This document shows positions 25,608-35,358 of a stretch of 64,000 nt of DNA, piece by piece (the stretch's first letter is position 1; each line of letters opens with the position of its first letter). Source of the DNA: Saccharothrix algeriensis (GTDB lineage Bacteria > Actinomycetota > Actinomycetes > Mycobacteriales > Pseudonocardiaceae); NCBI RefSeq assembly GCF_016907655.1, contig NZ_JAFBCL010000001.1, positions 2,452,001 to 2,516,000 on the forward strand, given 5' to 3'. The notes below the pieces were generated by a model that did no database searches, was not told the origin of the DNA, and worked only from the letters and a program-made list of their open reading frames with translations. A program made the position numbers and the translations under genes.

Positions 25608-26442
25608 CACCGGCTTCCCCGCCGCCGACGCGGAGAACGACTTCCTGCGCGCCCGCCGCCGCCAGGTGCTCTCCCGCCTGGCGGCGTGGCTGCGCCGGGA
25701 ACCCGACGACGTCAACATCATGCTGCCGTTCCACGAGGTCGTGGAGGCGCTGGGGTACCGCGGCGAGCGGCGGCTGGGCCTGCGCTCGGTCCGGTTGGAC
25801 TCGATCGTGGGCAGCGTCGACCGCACCCGCGACTTCGACCGGCGCTTCCGGCCCACCTCGGCGCGGGTGCGCGCGCGGTGGCAGCGGTTGGCGCTGGCCG
25901 CGCGCCGGGGCGAGGCCGTGCCGCCGATCGAGGTGTACCGGGTCGGCGAGCTGCACTTCGTGCAGGACGGCCACCACCGCGTGTCCGTCGCGCACGCCCT
26001 GGGGCTCGCGGTCATCGACGCGTACGTGACCGAGGTCGTCACCCGCATCGACGCGCGGGGCATCCGCCACCGGGGCGACCTGATCGTCAAGGACTACCGG
26101 CGGCTGTTCCTGGAGCGCGTCCCGCTGCCCGGCGAGGCCCGCGCGGCGGTGCTGCTGTCGGACCCGTGGGACTACGCCCGGCTCGGCGAGCACGTCGAGG
26201 CTTGGGGCTTTCGCCTGATGCAGGACGAGGGCGCGTTCCTGGACCGCGCGGCGGTCGCCCTGCGCTGGTACCGGGAGGAGTACGTCCCGGTCGTCGACCT
26301 GCTGCGCCAGGCCGACCTGATCGGCGACCGCACCGACACCGAGACCTACATGTGGGTGGCCGCGGAGCGCTACCGCCTGATCCGCACGCACCGCTGGGAC
26401 GCCGACGTGATCGACGCCATCCGCAGCTCCCGCCGCGCCTGA
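25597..26442 (+). CDS. ParB/sulfiredoxin-fold protein
   Basis: A 281-residue protein with a ParB/Srx-like core: LRSVRLDSIVGSVDRTRDFD, then GEAVPPIEVYRVGELHFVQDGHHRVSVAHALG. The box QDGHHR corresponds to the G-x-x-R phosphate-binding box of ParB and the related kinases. The C-terminal half (residues 150-281) is helical and charged, without a recognisable HTH, so it is not a classical chromosome-partition ParB and no parS site is nearby. It starts inside the phosphoesterase gene (ATG within its last codons), indicating a two-gene unit. The biological role is unknown. Confidence 0.72.
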   Translation: MPRDTGFPAADAENDFLRARRRQVLSRLAAWLRREPDDVNIMLPFHEVVEALGYRGERRLGLRSVRLDSIVGSVDRTRDFDRRFRPTSARVRARWQRLALAARRGEAVPPIEVYRVGELHFVQDGHHRVSVAHALGLAVIDAYVTEVVTRIDARGIRHRGDLIVKDYRRLFLERVPLPGEARAAVLLSDPWDYARLGEHVEAWGFRLMQDEGAFLDRAAVALRWYREEYVPVVDLLRQADLIGDRTDTETYMWVAAERYRLIRTHRWDADVIDAIRSSRRA

Positions 26443-26699
26443 CGGCTCCGCCGGGGCCACCGGCCGGACGACCCCGACCGAGGACCACCGACCGAGGACC
26501 ACCGACCGGGCGCCACCCGACCGGGGACCGTCGGCCGACGCCCGCCGACCGCTCGCCCCCGCGGGCGCCGGCGGCCGGGCGGGGCGCGTCCCCGGTGATC
26601 ACCCGTCGGGGTGATCGGGTGCGGGATCGGCCGGCCGGTGCGCGCGGTTCACCGGCCCGGCCGCGCCGTTCACCGACGGCCGCGGGGCCCGCCCGGAAC

Positions 26700-26726
26700 C
26701 CCGACCGCTCCCCTCAGGCGGTCGGG
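26700..26726. terminator. stem-loop between convergent genes
   Basis: Nine-base arms CCCGACCGC / GCGGTCGGG around a nine-base loop, downstream of both the ParB-like gene and the convergent SDR gene. Confidence 0.5.
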
Positions 26727-26736
26727 ATCACCCCTC

Positions 26737-26760
26737 GGGAGCGCCGCGCGCGGCGCTCCC
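26737..26760 (-). terminator. 24-bp palindrome downstream of SDR gene
   Basis: Perfect palindrome (GGGAGCGCCGCG and its complement) immediately beyond the SDR stop codon; probable terminator, second of two in this gap. Confidence 0.55.
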
Positions 26761-26762
26761 CC

Positions 26763-27650
26763 TCAGGCCGTCCGCCCCGGCTCCACCAGCTCGCGCAGCC
26801 GGGGCGGCATCCGCTTCTCCAGCCCGAACGGCTCCAGGTGGGCCTGCAGGACGCCGTCGAAGGCGCGCTTGACCGACGAGGTGTCCCAGGTGTCGCTCTC
26901 CAGGACCGGCTGCTTGAAGTGCGGGTGGCCGACCAGGTGCAGCTGCCGGCCGTTGCACCGGACGACCTGCCCGGTGATGCCGGCGGAGGCGTCGCTGAGC
27001 AGGAACAGCACCAGCGGCGCGACCTTGCCGGGCGTGCGGTCGGCGGGGATCGCCCGCAGCGAGCGCTCGGACTTCCACACCATGCGGGTGTGGGCGACCG
27101 GGCAGACGGCGTTGACGCGGACGCCCTCGCCCTCCAGGTCCAGCGCCCACGACGCGCTCAACGACACCACCGCGCCCTTGGTGGCCGCGTAGGTCGCCAG
27201 TTTGCGCTGCCCGAAGAACGCGCCGGACGAAATGTTCACGATGGACCCGCGACCCTGTTCGCGCATCACGCGCATGGCCGCGATTCCGGTGTATATGACA
27301 CCCAGCAGGTTGACGTCGACCGTCCGGCGCACCGATTCCGGGTCGTCCTCCCACGGCAGCGTCTCGTAGTTCAGCCCCGCGTTGTTCACCAAGCCGTCCA
27401 GGCGGCCGAACTCGGTGAGGCACATTCCGACGATCTTCTCCGCTTCGGAGGGATCGGTGACCGTGTGCGTGCTGGCCACCGCCCGCCCGCCGTACCCCCG
27501 GATGTGCCCGGCGACCTGTTCCGCCAGGTCGGCGTCCACGTCGTTGACCACCACCGCGGCCCCGGACTGCGCCGCGTGCATCGCGTAGGCTTCGCCCAAC
27601 CCCCGCCCCGCACCGGTGATCACGACCGCTTTTCCGTCAAGAATCCCCAT
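26763..27650 (-). CDS. short-chain dehydrogenase/reductase
   Basis: A 295-residue SDR oxidoreductase. Cofactor motif TGAGRGLGEA at the N terminus, NNAG (LVNNAGLNYE), catalytic Ser in ISSGAFFG and YxxxK (YAATKGA). The Asp at the end of the second strand (VVNDVDAD) favours NAD(H). The C-terminal extension (about residues 235-295, WDTSSVKRAFDGVLQAHLEP) is longer than in minimal SDRs and resembles multifunctional steroid or acyl-CoA type dehydrogenases. The substrate is unknown. ATG at 27650 with a GAAGAGAG-like ribosome site. The 243 bp upstream hold no gene except the sugC terminator. Confidence 0.85.
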   Translation of the reverse strand: MGILDGKAVVITGAGRGLGEAYAMHAAQSGAAVVVNDVDADLAEQVAGHIRGYGGRAVASTHTVTDPSEAEKIVGMCLTEFGRLDGLVNNAGLNYETLPWEDDPESVRRTVDVNLLGVIYTGIAAMRVMREQGRGSIVNISSGAFFGQRKLATYAATKGAVVSLSASWALDLEGEGVRVNAVCPVAHTRMVWKSERSLRAIPADRTPGKVAPLVLFLLSDASAGITGQVVRCNGRQLHLVGHPHFKQPVLESDTWDTSSVKRAFDGVLQAHLEPFGLEKRMPPRLRELVEPGRTA

Positions 27651-27856
27651 CGCGCGCTCTCTTCTCTGATCGGCGGTCTCCCCTGCCCCGACGCCGCTGG
27701 TCGGGGTTGTCCCCGCCTTCGACCAGAGTGGGGAGCGACCGGAGTGAAAGCTGCGCGAAAGCGGCGAACTGCGCCTTTGCTGCGCTGAATGGCCCACGGA
27801 GTTCGTCCGGGCCGATGGCCCCGACCGATCGGTGACGCACGGTGACGCCCGACAAA

Positions 27857-27884
27857 GGGCCACCCGCGCCGGCGCGGGTGGCCC
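27857..27884 (-). terminator. terminator of the lpqY-sugABC operon
   Basis: A perfect 28-bp palindrome (arms GGGCCACCCGCGCC and complement) just past the sugC stop, followed on the minus strand by TTTGTC. Confidence 0.7.
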
Positions 27885-27893
27885 CGGAACCGC

Positions 27894-29078
27894 TCAATCC
27901 CCGGAATAGGTGAGGTTGCGCCCGCTGCCCGGGTCGAACAGCTGCACCTTGTCGGCGTCGAACCAGATCTCGGCCGGCTCACCCTCGGCCGCCGAGGACG
28001 CCGCGGACAGCCGCGTCACCAGCGACACGCCCTCGCCGGGCACGTCGGCCGACCCCGCGTCGGCGGCCAGCTCGGCCAGCTCCGCCGACGTGGCCTGCGC
28101 GCCGGAGAGGCTGAAGTAGGCGAACTTGTCCGAGCCCATCGACTCCAGCACGTCCACGTGGCTGGTGAAGGTGACCCCGTGCCGGCCCGCCGCCTCGTCC
28201 ACCAGCCGGGCGTCCTCGAAGTGCTCGGGCCGCAGGCCCATGATCACCTCGCGCGGCGCGTCGGCGCCCTCCAGCAGCCCGCGCACCCGGTCGGTGAGCG
28301 GGACGTCGCCCAGCGGCGAGCGCAGCACCCCGTCCTCCAGCGCGGCGGGCACGAAGTTCATCGACGGCGAGCCGATGAACCCCGCCACGAACAGGTTCGC
28401 CGGGTGGTCGTAGAGGTACTGCGGCGCGCCGACCTGCTGCACCGCGCCGCCGCGCATCACCACGACCCGGTCGCCGAGGGTCATCGCCTCGGTCTGGTCG
28501 TGCGTCACGTACACCGTGGTGGTGCCCAGCTGCTTCTGCAGCCGCGACACCGAGGTGCGCATCTGCACGCGCAGCTTGGCGTCCAGGTTGGACAGCGGCT
28601 CGTCCATCAGGAACGCCTTGGGGCTGCGCACGATCGCCCGCCCCATCGCCACCCGCTGCCGCTGCCCGCCGGACAGGTTGGACGGCTTGCGGTCCAGGTG
28701 CTGCGTCAGGTCGAGGATCTCGGCGGCGTGCCGGACCTTCTTCTCCACCGTCGCGTTGTCGACCTTCGCCAGCCGCAGCGGGAAGGCCATGTTCTCCTTC
28801 ACCGTCATGTGCGGGTACAGCGCGTAGGACTGGAACACCATCGCGATGTCCCGGTCCTTGGGCGCGCGCTCGTTGACGCGCTCGCCGCCGATGCGCAGCT
28901 CGCCGGAGGTGATGTCCTCCAGCCCCGCGATCATGTTCAGCGTCGTGGACTTCCCGCAGCCCGACGGGCCCACCAGGATGATGAACTCGCCGTCGGCGAT
29001 CTGCAGGTCCACGTCCCGCACGGCCACTGCGCCATCGGGGTACTGCTTGCTCACCTTGTCGAGCACGATCTCGGCCAT
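27894..29078 (-). CDS. sugC: sugar ABC transporter ATP-binding protein (SugC/UgpC type)
   Basis: A 394-residue ATPase of the carbohydrate-importer (MalK/UgpC/MsmX) type: Walker A GPSGCGKST, Q-loop VFQSYALYPHMTV, signature LSGGQRQRVAMGRA, Walker B FLMDEPLSNLDA, H-loop VTHDQTEAM. The regulatory OB-like C-terminal domain is present (VIMGLRPEHFEDARL). It is the last gene of a four-gene operon and would energise the SugA/SugB channel. In mycobacteria LpqY-SugABC recycles trehalose; that specificity is inferred here from gene order and from the binding protein. Confidence 0.88.
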   Translation of the reverse strand: MAEIVLDKVSKQYPDGAVAVRDVDLQIADGEFIILVGPSGCGKSTTLNMIAGLEDITSGELRIGGERVNERAPKDRDIAMVFQSYALYPHMTVKENMAFPLRLAKVDNATVEKKVRHAAEILDLTQHLDRKPSNLSGGQRQRVAMGRAIVRSPKAFLMDEPLSNLDAKLRVQMRTSVSRLQKQLGTTTVYVTHDQTEAMTLGDRVVVMRGGAVQQVGAPQYLYDHPANLFVAGFIGSPSMNFVPAALEDGVLRSPLGDVPLTDRVRGLLEGADAPREVIMGLRPEHFEDARLVDEAAGRHGVTFTSHVDVLESMGSDKFAYFSLSGAQATSAELAELAADAGSADVPGEGVSLVTRLSAASSAAEGEPAEIWFDADKVQLFDPGSGRNLTYSGD

Positions 29079-29082
29079 TGCT

Positions 29083-29928
29083 TCACCCCTTGACGGCGCC
29101 GGAGGTCAACCCGGCGACGATACGACGCTGGAAGAACAACACGAACAGGATGATCGGGATGGTGATCACCACCGCGGCGGCGGCGATCGACCCGGTCGGG
29201 TCCTCGAACTGGGAGCTGCCGGTGAAGAACGACAGCGCCACCGGGACGGTGCGCGACCGCTCGGTGGAGGTCAGCGAGATCGCGAACAGGAAGTCGTTCC
29301 AGCAGAAGATGAACACCAGGATCGCCGTGGTGAACACCCCCGGCGCGGCCAGCGGCGCGATGACCCGGCGGAACGCCTGGCCGGGCGTCGCGCCGTCCAT
29401 CTTCGCCGCCTTCTCCAGCTCCCACGGGATCTCCCGGAAGAACGCCGACAGCGTGTAGATCGCCAGCGGCAGCCCGAAGGTGATGTAGGGCAGGATCAGG
29501 CCCGGCCAGGTGTCGAACAGCCCGAGCGTCCGCTCGATCTCGAACAGCGGCGAGATCAGCGAGATCTGCGGGAACATCGACACCAGCAGGGAGATCCCGA
29601 CCAGCACCCGCTTGCCGGGGAAGTCCAGCCGGGCGATCGCGTACGCGGCCATCGTCCCGAGCACCACGGCGACGGCGGTGGCGATGAGCGCGATGCCGAT
29701 CGAGTTCACCAGCGCCCGCACGAACTCCGTGGTGGCGAAGATCGCCTTGTAGTTGTCCAGCGTCCACTCGCGCGGGATGAAGTTGCCGTCCGCCAGGGTC
29801 GCCTTGGACTTGAACGACAGCGACACGATCCACAGCACCGGGAACAGCGCGTAGGCCACGACCAGGACGTTGAGCACCGCCCACCGGGCTTTGCGGCCCG
29901 TGGTCTCGGCGCCGCCGATACCCGCCAT
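29083..29928 (-). CDS. sugB: sugar ABC transporter permease SugB
   Basis: A 281-residue MalG-like permease with six predicted helices and the cytoplasmic EAA loop [20 protein letters not shown]. The N terminus ([14 protein letters not shown]) is typical for the second permease of sugar importers. The start ATG at 29928 overlaps the sugA stop by one base (TGATG), so translation is coupled; sugC begins 4 bp after its stop. Confidence 0.87.
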   Translation of the reverse strand: MAGIGGAETTGRKARWAVLNVLVVAYALFPVLWIVSLSFKSKATLADGNFIPREWTLDNYKAIFATTEFVRALVNSIGIALIATAVAVVLGTMAAYAIARLDFPGKRVLVGISLLVSMFPQISLISPLFEIERTLGLFDTWPGLILPYITFGLPLAIYTLSAFFREIPWELEKAAKMDGATPGQAFRRVIAPLAAPGVFTTAILVFIFCWNDFLFAISLTSTERSRTVPVALSFFTGSSQFEDPTGSIAAAAVVITIPIILFVLFFQRRIVAGLTSGAVKG

Positions 29929-30875
29929 CAGCGCTTCCCCCCGTCGTCGCTGCCGGGGGCAGCGGTGCCGAACAGCTTGATGAACACGAACGCGATCAGG
30001 GCCACCATCAGGAAGATCAGCACCGACATGGTGGAGCCGATGCCCAGGTTCAGGCCCTTGATCAGGTTGTTGTAGGTCACCATCGACACCGACGTCGTGC
30101 CCTGCGAGCCGCCGGTCAGCACGAACAGGTTGTCGAAGATGCGGAACGCGTCCAGCGTGCGGAACAGCAGCGCCACCAGGATCGCCGGCTTCATCACCGG
30201 CAGCATCACCCTGGTGAACCGCTGCCACGCGTTCGCGCCGTCCATCGCCGCGGCCCGGAGCAGGTCGTCGGGCACCAGCGCGAGGCCCGCCATCAGCAGC
30301 AGCGCCATGAACGGCGTCGTCTTCCAGATCTCCGCCAGGACGACCACCAGCAGCGCCGGGATCTTCTGCGTCAGCACCGGTTCGCCGCCGGCGACCGTCT
30401 CGGCCAGGTAGCCGGTCCCCGGTGTCCACGCGTACCGCCAGGAGAACGCGGCGACGACGGTGACGATGCCGTACGGGATGAGCGTCGAGGTGCGCACGAT
30501 CCCGCGGCCCACCAGCGTGCGGTGCATGACCAGGGCCAGCGCCATGCCGAGCACCAGCTCGATCACGACCGACACCACGGTGATCACGACGGTGATCCAC
30601 ACCGCGTTCCACCAGTACGCGTTGCCCAGCACGGTGACGTAGTTGTCCAGGCCGACGAACTCCCGGCGGTCCGGGAACTTCAGGTCGTAGCGCTGCAGCG
30701 ACAACCAGATCGAGTAGATGATCGGCCAGCCCGCGACCGCCGCCATCACGACGACCGCCGGCGCGCACAGCAGCAGCCCCAGCCGCCGCTCGGCCCTCTT
30801 GCCCTCGCTGATCGCCGCCTTGGCCTTCGGCGACGGCCGGACCTGCCCGGAGTCCGCGGTCGGCGCGTGGCTCAC
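29928..30875 (-). CDS. sugA: sugar ABC transporter permease SugA
   Basis: A 315-residue MalF-like permease: a charged cytoplasmic N terminus ([11 protein letters not shown]), six helices, and the EAA loop [23 protein letters not shown] at 30875 overlaps the lpqY stop by 4 bp (GTGA), which fixes the start and shows coupling within the operon. It forms the membrane pore together with SugB. Confidence 0.87.
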   Translation of the reverse strand: MSHAPTADSGQVRPSPKAKAAISEGKRAERRLGLLLCAPAVVVMAAVAGWPIIYSIWLSLQRYDLKFPDRREFVGLDNYVTVLGNAYWWNAVWITVVITVVSVVIELVLGMALALVMHRTLVGRGIVRTSTLIPYGIVTVVAAFSWRYAWTPGTGYLAETVAGGEPVLTQKIPALLVVVLAEIWKTTPFMALLLMAGLALVPDDLLRAAAMDGANAWQRFTRVMLPVMKPAILVALLFRTLDAFRIFDNLFVLTGGSQGTTSVSMVTYNNLIKGLNLGIGSTMSVLIFLMVALIAFVFIKLFGTAAPGSDDGGKR

Positions 30876-32122
30876 GGCAGCACCCCCTTCGAGTCGAGCG
30901 CGTCCTGCAGCTCCCGGCGCAGCCGGTCGGCGGTGGCCGCCGGGTCGATGGCCGAGGGCGGCGACAGGACCGTGGAGATCACGGTCGAGACGTTCTGGTA
31001 CGCCGGGGTGCGCGGGCGGACGCTCGCGTTCTTCAGCGTCTCCAGGATCGCCTCCCGCATCGGGTACGGCTCGGCCATCTCCGGGTCCCGGTAGACCGAC
31101 TCGATGCTGGGCGGCACGCCGTCGTTGATGGCCGCGAACTTCTGGCTCTCCGCGTCGCGCAGGCAGGTGACCGCGTCGAACGACTGCTCGGGGTGCGGCG
31201 AGAACGCGCTCACCGCGAAGTTGACCCCGCCGACGGTGACCCGGGCGTCCCCGCCGTCGATGGACGGGAAGGGCGCCCACTTGAAGTTCGCCGCGAACTC
31301 CGGGCCCTTGTCCTGCGCCGCCGCGTAGACGAACGGCCAGTTGAGCTGGAACGCGGCCTTGCCGTTCTCCATGGCCAGCCGGGCGTCGTCCTCGGCGAAG
31401 TTCGCGAACGAGGGGTCCACGACCTCGGACGTGGCGAACCCCTTCAGCACCTCCAGGGCCTTGACGGCGCCGTCGTCGACGACGGCCCTGGTGCCGTCCT
31501 CGTCGAGGATCCGCCCGCCGGCGGAGTTGACCAGGGTGTTGAACAGCACGACCAGGCCCTCGTACTGCTTGCCCTGCGCCTCGACCAGGCCGGGTTTGCC
31601 CTCGCGCTGGAGCTGCGCCCCCATCTCGATCATCTCGTCCCACGTCTTCGGCGGCGTGGGCACGAGGTCGCTCCGGTACCACAGGAGCTGGACGTTGGTG
31701 TTGTCCGGCGCCGCGTAGAGCCTGCCCTCGTAGCGGGCGGTGTCCAGCGGCGTCTTCAGCGTCCCGGCCTCGACCGCGGCCTTGGCCGGGCCGGTGAACT
31801 CCCGGATCCACCCGGCCTCGGCCAGCTCGGCGGTCCAGGTGATGTCGAGCCCGAGGACGTCCATGCCCGGGTCCTCGGCCGCCAGCCTGCGGACCAGCTG
31901 CTCGCGCTGCCCGTCGGCCTCGCGCGGCAGCTTGTGGTAGACGATCCGGTACCCGTCGGCCCGGTCGTTGCACCGGTCGACGATCTTCTGGAAGTTCTCC
32001 TGCGGGTACTTGTAGACGTTGATGGTGACCCCGCCGTCACCCGAGCCGCACCCCGCCAGCACGGACGCCGCGACCAGCGCGGCGCTCCCGACAGCGGCCA
32101 ACCGATGACCTGCGCGCTCCAC
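30872..32122 (-). CDS. lpqY: LpqY-type trehalose-binding lipoprotein
   Basis: A 416-residue family 1 solute-binding protein with a lipoprotein signal: hydrophobic [11 protein letters not shown], lipobox LAGC, then the mature domain. Stretches such as [39 protein letters not shown] and [17 protein letters not shown] follow the pattern of mycobacterial LpqY, which binds trehalose. GTG at 32122 has an AGGGAGG 8 nt upstream and is preferred over an upstream TTG. It is the first gene of the operon; the 174-bp upstream region holds two copies of CCCGGTGATC (32226, 32271), a possible operator pair. Confidence 0.85.
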   Translation of the reverse strand: MERAGHRLAAVGSAALVAASVLAGCGSGDGGVTINVYKYPQENFQKIVDRCNDRADGYRIVYHKLPREADGQREQLVRRLAAEDPGMDVLGLDITWTAELAEAGWIREFTGPAKAAVEAGTLKTPLDTARYEGRLYAAPDNTNVQLLWYRSDLVPTPPKTWDEMIEMGAQLQREGKPGLVEAQGKQYEGLVVLFNTLVNSAGGRILDEDGTRAVVDDGAVKALEVLKGFATSEVVDPSFANFAEDDARLAMENGKAAFQLNWPFVYAAAQDKGPEFAANFKWAPFPSIDGGDARVTVGGVNFAVSAFSPHPEQSFDAVTCLRDAESQKFAAINDGVPPSIESVYRDPEMAEPYPMREAILETLKNASVRPRTPAYQNVSTVISTVLSPPSAIDPAATADRLRRELQDALDSKGVLP

Positions 32123-32296
32123 CGGCCCTGCCTCCCTTCCCGACAACGGAGGGCCAGACCGCAGCGCCCGGCACCTCGTCGTGCCCCGCCGGTCGGCCGA
32201 GGCCGGCCGGTGGAACGAACCTAGGCCCGGTGATCAGGTGCCGCAACCACCCGTGCCCGCAACGGCTCTACCCGGTGATCGGGAAGGCGAAACCCG

Positions 32297-32824
32297 CTAC
32301 TCCTTGGGCGCGTCACCCGGTCGCATGGCGAGCTTGGCCAGCAGGTCGCGCCCGCGCTCGGCGTTGCGCGGCTGGCACAGCACGTCGTAGCGCCCGGCCA
32401 CCAGCTGGCTGGCCGACTGGAAGTCGCGCTTGCCGCGCGCCGAGCCGTAGCCGACCGCCGCGAAGATCAGCCCGAACGCGATGCCGACGACCAGGCCGAC
32501 CAGGATGGGCCCGAAGCCCGCCTCGGCGGTGGTGCTGAACAGCGACAGCAGCACGCCGACGAACAGGCCGAACCAGGCGCCGGAGGCGGCTCCGGTGCCC
32601 AGCACGCGGCCCCAGGTGAGCCGGCCGGTGACCCGCTCCACCAGCATGAGGTCCACCCCGACGATGGTCACCTCCTGCACGGGGAAGTCGCTGTCGGCGA
32701 GGAAGTCGACGGCGCGCTGCGCCTCCTCGTAGGTGCTGTACGACCCGATCGGCCACCCGGTGGGCGGCGTGGGCAGGCGCGGCGGCGCACCGGGTCGGTT
32801 CTGGCCGGAGAAGGAACTCGTCAC
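32297..32824 (-). CDS. GSP17M-domain membrane protein (Rv1234-like)
   Basis: A 175-residue protein: a proline-rich N terminus, a general-stress-protein-17M domain (PIGSYSTYEEAQRAVDFLAD, VTIVGVDLMLVERVTGRLTW), two glycine-rich transmembrane helices (GAWFGLFVGVLLSLF, PILVGLVVGIAFGLIFAAVG) and a C-terminal ferredoxin-like half repeat (YDVLCQPRNAERGRDLLAKL). The gene adjoins lpqY in mycobacteria as well (Rv1234-Rv1235), though its role in transport is not established. GTG at 32824 is used (GAGG upstream). Confidence 0.8.
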   Translation of the reverse strand: MTSSFSGQNRPGAPPRLPTPPTGWPIGSYSTYEEAQRAVDFLADSDFPVQEVTIVGVDLMLVERVTGRLTWGRVLGTGAASGAWFGLFVGVLLSLFSTTAEAGFGPILVGLVVGIAFGLIFAAVGYGSARGKRDFQSASQLVAGRYDVLCQPRNAERGRDLLAKLAMRPGDAPKE

Positions 32825-32949
32825 GGGAACCACCTCTTCTGCTGATCACCCCCATCCTGCCAACTAGGGGCGAACAGCGCGAAACGGATGGCCGGGAACG
32901 CCACGCTTCCGTGACCTGGGCGGCGGCGCCCGCGCCCCGCGGGGCGGTG

Positions 32950-34146
32950 TCAGCCGCGCGACCGGTAGTCCCGCAGCAGCCCGCGGCTGATGATCGTCTT
33001 CTGGATCTCGCTGGTGCCCTCGCCGATGAGCAGGAACGGCGCCTCGCGCATCAGCCGCTCGATCTCGTACTCCTTGGAGTACCCGTAGCCGCCGTGGATG
33101 CGGAACGCCTCCTGGGTGACCTCGGCGCAGTACTCCGAGGCGATCAGCTTGGCCATGCCCGCCTCGACGTCGTTGCGGGCGCCGGAGTCCTTGAGCCGGG
33201 CGGCGTTGACCATCATCAGGTGGGCGGCCTCGACCTTGGTGGCCATCTCCGCCAGCTTGAACGCGACGGCCTGGTGGTCGGCGATGGCCTTGCCGAACGC
33301 CCGGCGCTGCTGGGCGTACCCGACGGCCAGCTCGAACGCGCGCAGCGCGATGCCGCACGCGCGGGCGGCCACGTTGACCCGGCCGACCTCGACGCCGTCC
33401 ATCATCTGCCGGAAGCCCTGCCCGGGGACGCCGCCGAGCACGCGGTCGGCGGGCAGCCGGAAGCCGTCGAACACCATCTCGGTGGTGTCGACGCCCTTGT
33501 AGCCCATCTTGTCGATCCTGCCGGGGATGGTCAGGCCGGGCAGCACCTCGCCGTAGCCCTCGGGCTTGTCCACCAGGAGCGCGGTGAGGTTGCGGTGCGG
33601 CTTCTCCGCGCCCTCGTCGGTGCGGACCAGCACGGCGGTGAGGTTGGACGTGCCGCCGTTGGTCAGCCACATCTTCTGGCCGTCCACCACGTACTCGTCG
33701 CCCTCGCGCGCGGCCCGCGTGCGGATCGCCGCCACGTCGGAGCCCAGCTCGGGCTCGGACATGGAGAACGAGCCGCGCACCTCGCCGGTGGCCATCCGGG
33801 GCAGGTAGTGCCGCTGCTGCTCGGGCGTGCCGTGCTGCCTGAGCATGTGCGCGACGATGAAGTGGGTGTTGATCACCCCGGAGACCGACATCCAGCCGCG
33901 GGCGACCTGCTCGACCACCAGCGCGTAGGTCAGCAGCGACTCGCCGAGCCCGCCGAACTCCTCCGGGATGGTGAGCCCGAACAGGCCCATCTCCTTCATG
34001 CCCTCGACGATGTCGGCCGGGTAGGCGTCGGCGTGCTCCAGCGCCTGGGCGTGCGGGATGATCTCCTTGTCCACGAAGGAGCGGACGGTGGCGAGGATCT
34101 CCTCCTGGACTTCGGTGAGGCCGGCGGTCCGGGCCAGGCGCGCCAT
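32950..34146 (-). CDS. acyl-CoA dehydrogenase
   Basis: A 398-residue FAD-dependent acyl-CoA dehydrogenase. It shows the FAD/substrate signatures GSFSMSEPELGSDVA and YVVDGQKMWLTNG, the motif FQ-like QRRAFGKAIADHQ, and the C-terminal catalytic-base region IERLMREAPFLLIGEGTSEI. The genomic partner is a CitE-like lyase 139 bp upstream, as in Rv2500c-Rv2498c, suggesting degradation of a branched or C5 dicarboxylic acyl-CoA (inferred). ATG at 34146 with AAGGGA upstream. Confidence 0.88.
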   Translation of the reverse strand: MARLARTAGLTEVQEEILATVRSFVDKEIIPHAQALEHADAYPADIVEGMKEMGLFGLTIPEEFGGLGESLLTYALVVEQVARGWMSVSGVINTHFIVAHMLRQHGTPEQQRHYLPRMATGEVRGSFSMSEPELGSDVAAIRTRAAREGDEYVVDGQKMWLTNGGTSNLTAVLVRTDEGAEKPHRNLTALLVDKPEGYGEVLPGLTIPGRIDKMGYKGVDTTEMVFDGFRLPADRVLGGVPGQGFRQMMDGVEVGRVNVAARACGIALRAFELAVGYAQQRRAFGKAIADHQAVAFKLAEMATKVEAAHLMMVNAARLKDSGARNDVEAGMAKLIASEYCAEVTQEAFRIHGGYGYSKEYEIERLMREAPFLLIGEGTSEIQKTIISRGLLRDYRSRG

Positions 34147-34285
34147 CGCGGGTTCCCTTCGTCGTCCGGGGTTACCGGCGAGTATGGACCGGTGGGCGGC
34201 CGTTCGCGGCCGGAAGGTGCTCCGCGCCACGCCCTGAACCGAGACAGCGCCGGCCCGCCCCGCGGCGGGGCCGCCGACCCGCCCG

Positions 34286-35245
34286 TCACGCCTCCGGCGG
34301 CGTCCACGCGCGGGTGCGGGACATGCCCGCCGCGCGGCCCTTGGCGGCGATCACCAGCGCCATCTTCCGCGACGCCTCGTCGATCATCTCGTCGCCGAGC
34401 ATCACCGCGCCGCGCTTCCCGCCCGCCTCCGAGGTGTAGTGGTCGTAGGCGTCGAGGATGTCCTCGGCGTGGTCGTAGTCCTCCTGCTTCGGGCTGAACA
34501 CCTCGTTCGCCGCGTCGATCTGGCCGGGGTGCAGCACCCACTTGCCGTCGAAGCCCAGCGCGGCCGACCGGCCGGCCACCCGCTTGAACCCCTCCACGTC
34601 GCGGATCTGGAGGTACGGGCCGTCGACGGCCTGCTTGCCGTGCGCCCGCGCCGCCATCAGGATCTGCATCAGGATGTAGTGGTAGGCGTCGCCGACGTCG
34701 TAGCCGGGCGGCTGCTCGCCGACCACCAGCGACTTCATGTTGATCGACGCCATGAAGTCGGCCGGGCCGAAGATGATGGTCTCCACCCGCGGCGACGCGG
34801 CGGCGATCGCGTTGACGTTGGTCAGGCCGAGGGCGTTCTCGATCTGGGCCTCGATGCCGATCCGGCCGACCTGGAGGCCCGTGGCCTTCTCGACCTGGGT
34901 CAGCAGCAGGTCCAGCGCGTGCACCTGCTCCGCGGTCTGCACCTTGGGCAGCATGAGGCAGTCCAGGTTCGCGCCCGCGCCCTCCACGACCTCGGTGACG
35001 TCGCGGTAGGTCCACTCGGTGGTCCAGTCGTTGACGCGGACCACGCGGGTGCGCGAGCCCCAGCCGCCCTCGTTGAGCGCCGCGACGACGGCCTCGCGCG
35101 CGGCCGGCTTGGCCAGCGGCGCGCAGGCGTCCTCCAGGTCGAGGAAGACCTGGTCGGCGGGCAGGGTGCGGGCCTTGTCCAGCATCTTCTGGCTGGAACC
35201 GGGAACAGCCAGGCACGAGCGACGGGGACGCTGCTGGTCGACCAC
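34286..35245 (-). CDS. HpcH/HpaI-type CoA-ester lyase (CitE-like)
   Basis: A 319-residue TIM-barrel enzyme of the citrate-lyase-beta/malyl-CoA-lyase family: RSCLAVPGSSQKMLDKA, QVFLDLEDACAPLAKP (Asp-Glu metal site), CLMLPKVQT, IEAQIENALGL (catalytic Glu), IIFGPADFMAS, GFDGKWVLHPGQI. Mycobacterial CitE-like enzymes act on citramalyl- or beta-hydroxyacyl-CoA. GTG at 35245 has GGAGG 6 nt upstream. It is probably cotranscribed with the acyl-CoA dehydrogenase. A GC-rich hairpin (CCCCGCGGCGGGG) sits just past its stop near 34258-34270. Confidence 0.87.
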   Translation of the reverse strand: MVDQQRPRRSCLAVPGSSQKMLDKARTLPADQVFLDLEDACAPLAKPAAREAVVAALNEGGWGSRTRVVRVNDWTTEWTYRDVTEVVEGAGANLDCLMLPKVQTAEQVHALDLLLTQVEKATGLQVGRIGIEAQIENALGLTNVNAIAAASPRVETIIFGPADFMASINMKSLVVGEQPPGYDVGDAYHYILMQILMAARAHGKQAVDGPYLQIRDVEGFKRVAGRSAALGFDGKWVLHPGQIDAANEVFSPKQEDYDHAEDILDAYDHYTSEAGGKRGAVMLGDEMIDEASRKMALVIAAKGRAAGMSRTRAWTPPEA

Positions 35246-35358
35246 GGGGTACCTCCTCGTACCGGCCGGTAGCTCTGGTGCTGCGAAGAGTGGCACGCGG
35301 GGTGGTCGGCCGCTATTTCGTGAGTCCCGATTCACACCGGGCGTGGCAGGCTGGGCCC

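Larger units (their letters stand above)
26443..26762. other. intergenic region with short tandem repeats and two hairpins
   Basis: 320 bp between convergent genes. 26465-26530 is a run of degenerate short repeats of the type ACCGACCGAGGACC. No gene is seen. Two stem-loops near its right end are listed separately. Confidence 0.7.

Noticed and set aside
25597..26442. Chromosome-partitioning ParB with a nearby origin
   Set aside because: No ParA partner, no parS sequence (TGTTTCACGTGAAACA type) and no HTH domain.
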